Both the position numbers and the translations under genes were made by a program. Positions 27,966 to 35,309 of a stretch of DNA of 64,000 nucleotides are shown here, piece after piece (positions within the stretch are counted from its first letter, which is position 1; each line of letters starts with the position of its first letter). Source of the DNA: Paenibacillus barengoltzii NBRC 101215 (GTDB taxonomy: Bacteria; Bacillota; Bacilli; Paenibacillales; Paenibacillaceae); contig NZ_BILV01000008.1 in the NCBI RefSeq assembly GCF_004000745.1, positions 1-64,000 of the forward strand, written 5' to 3'. The notes under the pieces were generated by a model that did no database searches, was not told the DNA's origin, and saw nothing but the letters and a program-made list of their open reading frames with translations.

Positions 27966-28193
27966 TCAGGATGATTTATTCGTATCTGCAGCGGGTTGAA
28001 CTTCCGCTTTCTGCGGCTGCTCGTCTTCGAGAATGTCCCCACGTGCGCCTCTCTTAAACTCCTTGAGCATCGTGCCAAAGCTGCGCCCTAATTCCGGCAG
28101 CTTGCTGGGACCAAATAACAACAATGCTGCGATAACTAGAAGCAGCAAGTGAGACGGACGCAACAAGTTTTCAAGCACATTTATCACTCCCAT
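27966..28193 (-). CDS. tatA: twin-arginine translocase subunit TatA
   Basis: 75-residue TatA/E. One N-terminal membrane helix (about residues 13-29), then the FGPSKLPELGRSFG hinge and an amphipathic helix, and a charged C-terminal tail. It forms the pore for folded Tat substrates. AAGGA lies about 6 nt before the ATG. No tatC adjoins, so the partner must be elsewhere. Confidence 0.95.
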   Translation of the reverse strand: MGVINVLENLLRPSHLLLLVIAALLLFGPSKLPELGRSFGTMLKEFKRGARGDILEDEQPQKAEVQPAADTNKSS

Positions 28194-28353
28194 CGAGTAT
28201 CCTTGTGGACATTATACTACTTTCTTGAATACAATGGAAACCCTTTATCAACCGTTCCGGGTGTCTCAGCAAACAAGATGATGCTAGGCCATAAACCATT
28301 TCCCTCTTCTGGGCATATGCTGTGTCATCATGTATTGCAAAGGAGCGAACATC

Positions 28354-28971
28354 ATGGGTTCTTACAGTCTGTTGGCCGTCATCGCCATTGGACTCGCGTC
28401 CAACTTGGATAATGCGGGAGTCGGTATCGCCTATGGAGTACGAAAAATCCGCATTCCTTGGTATTCCAATCTGGCCATCGCCGCCATTTCCTTTTTGGCC
28501 ACTCTGGTGTCGGGTTATTTCGGAAGCTGGTTATCCTCGTGGGTCCATCCCTGGATCGGACAGTTGCTCGGAACGATTGTGATCGTTGGGGTTGGTGTAT
28601 GGGTGCTGTTGCAGCCATTTCTGGAGAAGAAGAACATTTCGATTCAGGAAGAGGATGATGTCAATCCGCTGACCCGCCTGCTGCGCAATCCTGAAGAAGC
28701 AGATAAAGACAGCTCCAAATCCATCAGTCTTGGCGAATCGATTGTCCTCGGGATCGCTTTAGCCATGAATGCGCTGGCCGGCGGCTTTAATGCCGGTATC
28801 ACCCAACTGAACATCTGGTATACTTCGCTGTCCGTTGGTTTGTTCAGCTACCTGTTGCTGGCCGCATGCGCCGGTCTGGCCGAGAAGGTCGCCGCAGAGA
28901 AATTTGGGAATCGGGCCACCGTCATTTCCGGTCTGCTGTTAATTCTCATCGGCATTCATCAACTTTTCTAA
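28354..28971 (+). CDS. ytaF: YtaF-like sporulation membrane protein
   Basis: 205-residue MntP/YtaF-family membrane protein with about six transmembrane helices in two similar halves. Each half carries an Asn-rich small-residue motif: GLASNLDNAGVGIAYG near residue 15 and ALAMNALAGGFNAGI near residue 140. In Bacillus ytaF is a sporulation gene of unknown mechanism; MntP relatives export manganese. The ATG at 28354 is chosen because AAAGGAG lies about 9 nt before it; an in-frame ATG at 28330 precedes that site. Confidence 0.86.
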   Translation: MGSYSLLAVIAIGLASNLDNAGVGIAYGVRKIRIPWYSNLAIAAISFLATLVSGYFGSWLSSWVHPWIGQLLGTIVIVGVGVWVLLQPFLEKKNISIQEEDDVNPLTRLLRNPEEADKDSSKSISLGESIVLGIALAMNALAGGFNAGITQLNIWYTSLSVGLFSYLLLAACAGLAEKVAAEKFGNRATVISGLLLILIGIHQLF

Positions 28972-28988
28972 CCTTTACTAAAGATAAG

Positions 28989-29019
28989 GCAAAGCCCCTC
29001 GCATCCTAAGGGGCTTTGC
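28989..29019 (+). terminator. hairpin after ytaF
   Basis: Perfect 11-bp stem GCAAAGCCCCT with its complement, 9-base loop, weak T-tail (AAGAGTTTC). It lies 17 bases past ytaF and upstream of the isoprenoid-synthase-like gene. Confidence 0.7.
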
Positions 29020-29099
29020 AAGAGTTTCTAGCAAACTACCTTGTCTACAAATTTTCCTATATAATGAAGAGGATGGTTCCTATAAAGGAGGTTCGATTT

Positions 29100-30041
29100 G
29101 TGAACTGGAATTGGTTTCATAGCTATGAAAAAGATTTAGAGGCGGCTTTCGATCAAACTGAGAAGGTTCTATCCGAGCTGCCGGAAGAATTCCGAGGACA
29201 TGCTCTCAATTATTTGGGGAAATTTCACGCGTTAAAAAAGTCTGGCTCCCAGAACTACATATGCTATTTACTTCCATTCTGGATGCAGGAGGCTGCCGGT
29301 GCCAAGCCAGAGCTTAGCCGCGAGTTGACCGCAGCCATGATCTTGGTCATGCTGCATTACCATTTAATCGATGAAGTGATGGACAATCCAGAGGCGGGGG
29401 ACAAGTGGAGGTTGCCGCTGGCGAATTTGCTTCAGCTTGAATTTTCTCGGATTTACGCCGCCTTGTTTACTTCCGAATCCCCGTTTTGGAGTTATTACCG
29501 GAAGTATACTGCCGAATGGGCAGAAGCCGTCTTGCTAGAAAATCAACATGACTTCTTCCAAGACAATCCGGTTTGTATTGCGCATAAAGCCTCCCCTGTG
29601 AAGCTGTCGGTGGCGGGCATGCTGCTCCTAACCGAACACGACCAACTGATTGCTCCTTTCGAATCTGCCGTGGATGCCGTGCTGGTGACGCTGCAGATGC
29701 TGGATGATTGGGAGGATTGGGAGAAGGATTTGCGAGAAGGAAGCTATAATTCTCTGATTTCCGTTGTACAGCATGAACTGCAGATTCCTTCCGATCGCAG
29801 ACCTACACCGGATGAAGTCAAACACGCGTTGCATGTTCGGGATATCCTGTTCATTTTTGCCGAACGAACGGATCAGAACGCAGCGATATTAGAGGCAAAC
29901 GCCCCGGGTCTAACGCACCTGCACGAGTTCCACGATTATCTCAGAACCAATCTCCGCCAAGGAGCTGAAAGTTTAAAAGATGAGCGAAGTTTGCTAGCCC
30001 AGGGCGGTTTAGCCTATTGGTTGGCGAATCAGAAGATCTAA
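29100..30041 (+). CDS. class I isoprenoid-synthase-fold protein, candidate ComQ-like prenyltransferase
   Basis: 313-residue soluble, nearly all-helical protein of the class I isoprenoid/terpene synthase superfamily. Two Asp-rich metal-binding motifs are visible. The first is DEVMD at residues 91-95 in LHYHLIDEVMDNP. The second is DDWED at 202-206 in LQMLDDWEDWEKDL, followed by GSYNSL, close to the DDxxD...GxxN pattern of polyprenyl synthases. It starts at GTG 29100 because AAAGGAGG ends 8 nt before it; upstream in-frame ATGs lack one. The NHLP precursor gene follows 97 bases later. By analogy with ComQ-ComX, it may prenylate the Trp near the precursor's C-terminus (inference). A terpene cyclase or prenyl synthase role is the alternative. 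Confidence 0.75.
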   Translation: MNWNWFHSYEKDLEAAFDQTEKVLSELPEEFRGHALNYLGKFHALKKSGSQNYICYLLPFWMQEAAGAKPELSRELTAAMILVMLHYHLIDEVMDNPEAGDKWRLPLANLLQLEFSRIYAALFTSESPFWSYYRKYTAEWAEAVLLENQHDFFQDNPVCIAHKASPVKLSVAGMLLLTEHDQLIAPFESAVDAVLVTLQMLDDWEDWEKDLREGSYNSLISVVQHELQIPSDRRPTPDEVKHALHVRDILFIFAERTDQNAAILEANAPGLTHLHEFHDYLRTNLRQGAESLKDERSLLAQGGLAYWLANQKI

Positions 30042-30070
30042 ACCTAGCAATCAGAAGATCCTATCCTAGC
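30027..30070 (+). repeat. 22-bp tandem duplication over the 3' end of the isoprenoid-synthase-like gene
   Basis: AATCAGAAGATC-N4-CCTAGC occurs at 30027-30048 and again directly at 30049-30070, with three differences, all in the N4 part. The stop codon lies in the first copy. Confidence 0.75.
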
Positions 30071-30138
30071 GTTCTGGCGAATTCCATGTTATAGTAATAA
30101 GGAAAATATAACTATTTTTACTGAGAAAGGGTGATCTT

Positions 30139-30384
30139 ATGACATCAGGAGCGCTCCTTCAAACGCAAGTTGTGGAAAAAGCTTGGCAAGATCCTAGCTT
30201 CAAAGCGAAGCTGCTTGCCGACCCGAAAGCTGCGATCCAGGAGGCACTAGGTGTAGTTCTCCCGGATCACATCAAAATTAAAGCGGTCGAGGAAAGCACC
30301 GACGAATTTTACGTCGTATTGCCGCCTCAACCGGAGAAAGTTGTCATGAGCAAAATTAAACCAGCAGGAATCTGGGGCGAATAA
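30139..30384 (+). CDS. NHLP-family RiPP precursor, candidate ComX-like pheromone precursor
   Basis: 81-residue peptide precursor. Residues about 8-62 match the nitrile-hydratase-like leader (NHLP) pattern. It shows KAWQDPSFKAKLLADPKAAI, then ALGVVLPDHIKIKAVEES and FYVVLPP. The remaining tail of about 18 residues is the candidate core and ends MSKIKPAGIWGE. It has no Cys and a single Trp four residues... counted from the end as Trp-Gly-Glu, reminiscent of ComX cores such as ADPITRQWGD, where the Trp is prenylated. RBS AAAGGGTGA precedes the ATG. It follows the isoprenoid-synthase-like gene. No peptidase, transporter or cyclodehydratase adjoins. Leader assignment is solid; core and modification are inference. 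Confidence 0.8.
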   Translation: MTSGALLQTQVVEKAWQDPSFKAKLLADPKAAIQEALGVVLPDHIKIKAVEESTDEFYVVLPPQPEKVVMSKIKPAGIWGE

Positions 30385-30427
30385 CCCCTTACGATCTTCG
30401 CTAGCACCCGAGCAGGGGCCGAACGAC

Positions 30428-32347
30428 TTATCCCAAAGCATACTCCTCCACTTGAACGGAAGGGAAGCGGATAACGACTTCGGTCCCTGCTCCTTTTTTG
30501 CTCGTAAAATGAATTTGACCGTTCATTACTTCTATAATCCGGAACGTCACCATCAAACCTAGGCCTGTGCCCTTCGTTTTGTTAGAGAAATATGGCTCAC
30601 CCAGGCGAGCCAGTACTTCTTCGTCCATCCCCTCGCCGTTGTCCTTGATATGGATCACCACATCATCGTTTTCTTCATAGCTCCAAATTTGGATGTCCCC
30701 TTCGCCCCGAAGCGCTTCGATGCTATTCTTGATGATATTAATAAATGCTTGCTTAAATTTAGAAGAATTGCCGCGCACATATAGATTTTTAGGAATATGA
30801 ACTGTGATCTTGCCCCCCTGCAGGTTTGCCAGAGGGATCAGGATCCCTTCGATATGAATAAATTCCTCCAGCACGTTCAGCGTCGTCACCTTGCCGCCCT
30901 CCGGCTTGGCAAACGTGAGGAAATCCGTAATAATCGCCGAAGCGCGATCCAGCTCTTCCAACGCCATGCTTAAATACACCTTGTCCGAATTCTGCTGCTT
31001 CTCAACTAGCAATTGCAAAAAACCTCGGGTGACCTGCAACGGATTGCGGACCTCGTGGGCGACCGAGGCGGCTAATTCACTGATGATCTCCATCTTCTCC
31101 GAACGCTGCAGCTCGTTATTAAACATCTCCAACTGCTTGGAGTATTCCACGACTTGCCTGTGATTCTCTGCAAATCTTCGGCCCAGGATGATAATCAACG
31201 AGGTCAGGAAGCACACGATACCTAATTTCCACAAAAATAGCTTATAGTACCCGTCGTAAAAGTAATACCAAATCAATTCACCTGCGGATAGCAGCGTAAA
31301 CGAGAGGACCCCGGCCAGAAAGATCAGAGCCTCTTTGTTCCCTTTCGCCACATAAACGGTTAAAATGCCCGCCAAGATCAGAAACTGCGCGATAATGAGA
31401 TAACCGGCAAATTGAGTCGTAATGAGCTTATAGATATCATAGTAACGATTACCGGACAACTCGTTGGCTAACAGCAACAGGATGCAAAGCGCGGAGAAGG
31501 CCACAAACACTTTGCGCGAGCGCCGAATTAAAGCAAAATAACCAGGACCAAAGATTTTTTCAAAGAAAAAGATAAACGAAGGAAGCAGAATAAATAAAGC
31601 CAAGTCAAACATGACCACCAGTATTCTGCCCGCCGTCGTATAGTCAAACAGCCAAAAAACAAACGGAGAATACGTCAGCACAAGCAAGCCGCTGGAGAAA
31701 ATAACCGCGCACAGCGAGAACCACATCGGCATGTTCACATATTTCAGGAAAACCGAACAGAACAACATAATTACCGAGATGAAGATCAGCGTGCTGCCCA
31801 AAATTAAGTCGGTGATGTTGCCGCGTACAAAGCTCTTGATCAATTCCTGGTTATTTCCGATCCGAATCGGATCAAAGATCCCGATGGTATTTGTCGTTGA
31901 GGATACGCCGATATACAGCGTCTGACCCGAATTTTGTGGAGATACCGGTACCAGCACACTATTGATACTAAAGTTAAACTTGCGCTGGGATTCGAATACT
32001 TTCGCTCCGTCCAAATTTACCGTAATGTGTTTACCATATATTTTATCGATCAATACGACCTGGGAATTTTCGGTGATTTGAGGAAGGATGATTTTGATCC
32101 ACTGAACACTACCCTTCTCCGGCTTCACCGGGCTCTCTTCTCCCGCGCTTACACTCGTCCAGCCGTCCAGTGCCTCTAGCCATTCCTTGCTCGGATTGGG
32201 ATCCAACTGATCCGTCCAAGTGACCTGCCAGTTTCTAATTTGCTGTACCTCCGAGCCCACTGCACTCGAATTTCGAAAAATAATACCGTAAAATGCAGCA
32301 ATGAATATGACAAACAAGACGACAAATCCTTTGATCAAAGACTTCAT
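30428..32347 (-). CDS. sensor histidine kinase with 7TM-type sensor
   Basis: 639-residue kinase. One N-terminal helix (about 5-25) is followed by an extracellular domain of about 160 residues with a jelly-roll-like pattern, and then about seven transmembrane helices (about 180-400). Next come HisKA with the phospho-acceptor His in AASVAHEVRNPLQVTRGFLQ and an HATPase_c domain (NIIKNSIEAL, DNGEGMDEE, GTGLGL). The layout recalls 7TMR-DISM kinases. The HisKA sequence is of the Bacillus sporulation-kinase type, which work without an adjacent regulator, and none adjoins here. It converges with the NHLP precursor gene (43 bases between stops). It could be the receptor for that peptide (inference). 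Confidence 0.88.
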   Translation of the reverse strand: MKSLIKGFVVLFVIFIAAFYGIIFRNSSAVGSEVQQIRNWQVTWTDQLDPNPSKEWLEALDGWTSVSAGEESPVKPEKGSVQWIKIILPQITENSQVVLIDKIYGKHITVNLDGAKVFESQRKFNFSINSVLVPVSPQNSGQTLYIGVSSTTNTIGIFDPIRIGNNQELIKSFVRGNITDLILGSTLIFISVIMLFCSVFLKYVNMPMWFSLCAVIFSSGLLVLTYSPFVFWLFDYTTAGRILVVMFDLALFILLPSFIFFFEKIFGPGYFALIRRSRKVFVAFSALCILLLLANELSGNRYYDIYKLITTQFAGYLIIAQFLILAGILTVYVAKGNKEALIFLAGVLSFTLLSAGELIWYYFYDGYYKLFLWKLGIVCFLTSLIIILGRRFAENHRQVVEYSKQLEMFNNELQRSEKMEIISELAASVAHEVRNPLQVTRGFLQLLVEKQQNSDKVYLSMALEELDRASAIITDFLTFAKPEGGKVTTLNVLEEFIHIEGILIPLANLQGGKITVHIPKNLYVRGNSSKFKQAFINIIKNSIEALRGEGDIQIWSYEENDDVVIHIKDNGEGMDEEVLARLGEPYFSNKTKGTGLGLMVTFRIIEVMNGQIHFTSKKGAGTEVVIRFPSVQVEEYALG

Positions 32348-32423
32348 TAGACACCTCTGGAGATATTCTAAAGTGTTAACCCGGTTGACGCGCCTCAGTT
32401 CGAAAGGATCTGAGCAGGGCTAC

Positions 32424-32451
32424 TTTATACCATTCGATTAAAATCTCGCAA
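32424..32451 (-). promoter_or_regulatory. sigma-A-like promoter for the histidine kinase
   Basis: On the minus strand, TTGCGA and TATAAA are separated by 16 bases, about 75 bases upstream of the kinase ATG. Confidence 0.5.
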
Positions 32452-32559
32452 TAACCTTCAATTTATGGAAATAGTGATAATTTTTTTTAGAAGAGACGTG
32501 CCACAGTTATTTTACCGTGGATAGCTAGTTTTATCTATGAATAGTTTTAATTTTCTATC

Positions 32560-32612
32560 AAAAAAAACGCAGGAGCTGTCTCCTGCGTTACAATGTTCGC
32601 CTTCCGGCGAAC
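32560..32612 (-). terminator. double hairpin ending the MFS gene
   Basis: A GTTCGCC/GGCGAAC hairpin (32595-32612) is followed on the minus strand by a perfect 10-bp AACGCAGGAG stem (32566-32589) and a run of about eight T. Confidence 0.9.
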
Positions 32613-32616
32613 AGAT

Positions 32617-33936
32617 CTATATTCCCTCTATTGCTCGGTTCGCGTCACTTTGCACAACGGACACTTCTTCCGAACGCCACAGTACTTTCCCCAACGTGAG
32701 CACCAACAAGCCAAGCGCTGCGATGACTCCACCTAAGTATATGAAAGATCGGCCTGGTCCGATCCATTCGACTAGAAGTCCTCCGAGTAAAGGAGCTACG
32801 AGCATCACTAAGCCCAAGAGGGAGGTTTGGATACCAAAGACACGGCCGATCATGTCCGCTGGCGTTTCTTTTTGTAAGCAGTAATTAAACGTGACGACCA
32901 CCAGCCCATTGCCGACGCCTAATCCAAATCCCAGCAACACGATGGGACCTGCCGAACTCCCCGTAGGAAGCAAGCCCAGACCGCCGACAGCCATTCCAAT
33001 CAGCCCGTATCCGGCACTGAATTTCCAGGCGTAACCCGCCGCCCCCTTATTCCAACGGTTAAGCACCGCTATGATCAACACAGCACCCATTCCCGCCGCA
33101 GCAACCATCCAACTGAGATAAGCCTCCTTCAGAGGGGCAATTTCCCGAAATAGGCTGGTGAATTGAAAATCGATCATTTGGATCGCTGCCGTCGCGACAA
33201 AACCAAACAGAAGAGTTACTAGTAAAAGCCGGGTTTTCAGGATAAAACGTAAGCCTTCGATCCACATGTTACGGAGGGACGTATCTTCAACCGTTTCCAG
33301 AGCCGAGGAGGAAGATCGATCAGGATTTCGTCCGGCCTTCTGGTTTTCAACTTCCGCCTTCTTGATCGTGAGCAGGATCAGCAATGAAAACATCCGAAAG
33401 CAAACATTCAGTAGAATGCACCATTCGGGGGTTAACAGAGCTAGTGCAAAGCCGCCAAGCAGCGGACCGGCGATTTTAGAGCCCTGGTTGACGAAGCCGT
33501 TCAGCGAGGTCGCTTGAAATAGCTGATCTTCCCGAACGATACTGCGCGTCAATGATTGCTGGGCGGGAATTATAAAGGTAGAGAGAATTGCGCGCAACGT
33601 TAACACCGGAAGCAACCACAGCATGTTCGGAGAGAGCAGAATCATCAGGGTGAGTGCTGCTGTCAGCAGATCGCAAAGTCGCATCAGCTTCAACTGATGG
33701 ATGCGGTCGGCGACCACGCCGGCAAAGGACCCAAGCAGGACACTAGGTAGAGCGTTGGCTACGGGGATCAGCGCTAGCATAAGCGGTCCAGCCTCCCAGC
33801 GGTATCCCACCAGCACCTGAATCGCCAGCATGTCAAACCAATCGCCAAATGTCGCCGCCGTATATGCCGCATAAACGCGCATAAAAGTTTTGTTGCGAAG
33901 CAGACCCGCAGGTCCGGCCTGTACATTACCTGTCAT
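32617..33936 (-). CDS. MFS transporter, multidrug-efflux-like
   Basis: 439-residue major facilitator with about 12 transmembrane helices. It starts LLRNKTFMRVYAAYTAATFG and has the MFS motif A-like loop GVVADRIHQLKLMR. It resembles drug-efflux or enterobactin-exporter-like proteins of Bacillota. The ATG at 33936 is chosen because GGAGG lies 7 nt before it; an in-frame TTG at 33954 does not. The winged-helix regulator gene ends 88 bases upstream on the same strand and may control it. Substrate unknown. It could also serve the peptide locus, but nothing in the sequence shows that. Confidence 0.88.
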   Translation of the reverse strand: MTGNVQAGPAGLLRNKTFMRVYAAYTAATFGDWFDMLAIQVLVGYRWEAGPLMLALIPVANALPSVLLGSFAGVVADRIHQLKLMRLCDLLTAALTLMILLSPNMLWLLPVLTLRAILSTFIIPAQQSLTRSIVREDQLFQATSLNGFVNQGSKIAGPLLGGFALALLTPEWCILLNVCFRMFSLLILLTIKKAEVENQKAGRNPDRSSSSALETVEDTSLRNMWIEGLRFILKTRLLLVTLLFGFVATAAIQMIDFQFTSLFREIAPLKEAYLSWMVAAAGMGAVLIIAVLNRWNKGAAGYAWKFSAGYGLIGMAVGGLGLLPTGSSAGPIVLLGFGLGVGNGLVVVTFNYCLQKETPADMIGRVFGIQTSLLGLVMLVAPLLGGLLVEWIGPGRSFIYLGGVIAALGLLVLTLGKVLWRSEEVSVVQSDANRAIEGI

Positions 33937-34024
33937 GATTATTCCTCCAACCAACCTAGTTTCGTATCAACTAAGATCAATGTAGCGGAGGAATGTCAGA
34001 AGAATATCAGAGCGACTTCCCAGA

Positions 34025-35176
34025 TCAAGCTAACTCTTCACGAATGACCGCATCGAGCCCAGCCGACAAGCGGGTGACGCCTATCCGATCCAGTTCCAGG
34101 TTGTATAATTCCAGGTATTTTTGCTGCAACGCTACGGGGGGCGGGAACATGGCGAAAACATTCACGATTCGGTATAGGGAGTGTAATCGAAGCGGCACGA
34201 AGCCAGACCGTTCCAGCACCGTCAGCCCTTCGTCCAGCTGCTCTTCCGCCTCCGTCAATTCCCCTTTCCGCTGTAGCCACAACCCTTTTACCACCCTATA
34301 ACTGCCGATCTCTCTTAAGAAGGGTTTCTCGTTCAACATCCCATTTTCTACGGCATCCGCCAGCTTCGCAATTTGGGGCTCCGGTGATCCTGCCACCACA
34401 TGAGCCAGCATCTCAGCGATCGTGATTTGCGGGATGAAGCTGTCATATTTCAACTCCGCGATGACGCGATAGCTGAAGCTCACGCGTTCCAGCGCTTTGT
34501 TCGGCTCACCGGCCAGCGTATAGACGTCCAAAATCGTCAGAATCTCCATCTCCCTATGATAAGGGGGCGGCAGCAACTTCAGGGCAAGCACGCGCTCGCA
34601 TACCGGCAAGGTCTGCTCCGGACTCTTTGTCAGGCAGAAGAACACCAGCAAGTAGAACAAGCGGTCCCGCAAAGGGGCTTCGCTCTTATTTAAGAGCCAG
34701 TCCAAATCGCCTTGAACAAACTGAATGTACACCGAGTAGAACGGGTCCAGTTGATAACCCAGCACATCCTGTTGGCGCGCCAGCGTCAGCATCGAACGCC
34801 CCTGGCCATAGAGCTGGTATTTACTGAAAAGCGCTCGCATCGTCTCATGCAGCTCCGGGTCCGCTAAGGTTGGAATGACTCCCTCTGCGGGATGAGGAAC
34901 CGGAAGCACCAGGCTGTAGCCTAAGCCCCGAACGGTCCTGATCTCCAGCCCATGGATAGGCTTTAGCTTTTTGCGAAGCCGGTAGATATGGTCGTCCACC
35001 GTACGTTCGACCGGGTATTCCAGAGGCCACACCTTGTCCAGCAGTTGCTCTCGGGTAAATGTCCGGCCCACGTTACGGTACAAGAACTGAAACAGCGCGA
35101 ACTCCTTCGGTAACAGCTCCACCGTAAGCCCCTCTGCGGTAATCTCGAATCGATCGCTGTTGATGTCTAGATGCAT
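34025..35176 (-). CDS. winged-helix regulator without receiver domain, helical C-terminal domain
   Basis: 383 residues. The N-terminal OmpR/PhoB-type winged helix (about 1-97) has ELLPKEFALFQFLYRNVGRT, then the recognition part ERTVDDHIYRLRKKL and the wing IRTVRGLGYSL. No receiver precedes it. The remaining 280 residues are all-helical and look TPR-like (for example FYLLVFFCLTKSPEQTLPVC), as in SARP/BTAD-type regulators, though I cannot assign a family. RBS AGGA precedes the ATG. The downstream MFS gene is a likely target. Confidence 0.78.
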   Translation of the reverse strand: MHLDINSDRFEITAEGLTVELLPKEFALFQFLYRNVGRTFTREQLLDKVWPLEYPVERTVDDHIYRLRKKLKPIHGLEIRTVRGLGYSLVLPVPHPAEGVIPTLADPELHETMRALFSKYQLYGQGRSMLTLARQQDVLGYQLDPFYSVYIQFVQGDLDWLLNKSEAPLRDRLFYLLVFFCLTKSPEQTLPVCERVLALKLLPPPYHREMEILTILDVYTLAGEPNKALERVSFSYRVIAELKYDSFIPQITIAEMLAHVVAGSPEPQIAKLADAVENGMLNEKPFLREIGSYRVVKGLWLQRKGELTEAEEQLDEGLTVLERSGFVPLRLHSLYRIVNVFAMFPPPVALQQKYLELYNLELDRIGVTRLSAGLDAVIREELA

Positions 35177-35231
35177 CGCTGGTTCCTGCCTTCCCCGTAA
35201 ATGATGACCTAATTATACCATCTACACGCAT

Positions 35232-35281
35232 AAAAAAGACGCCGGACAAACGCAAGGCATCGTTACCTCGCGCTCATCCGG
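35232..35281 (-). terminator. terminator of the GH30/phosphorylase operon
   Basis: On the minus strand, CCGGATGAGCGC pairs along all 12 positions, three of them wobbles, with GCGTTTGTCCGG, and a run of six T follows three bases later. Confidence 0.8.
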
Positions 35282-35309
35282 AGTTTCCTTGAACCTCAAT
35301 GATCTCTCG

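Noticed and set aside
29100-30041. Tetraprenyl-curcumene synthase (YtpB, DUF2600) as identity of the isoprenoid-synthase-fold protein
   Set aside because: The general fold may be shared, but I could not match the YtpB start or motifs, and the second DDxxD with GxxN is closer to polyprenyl synthases or ComQ.
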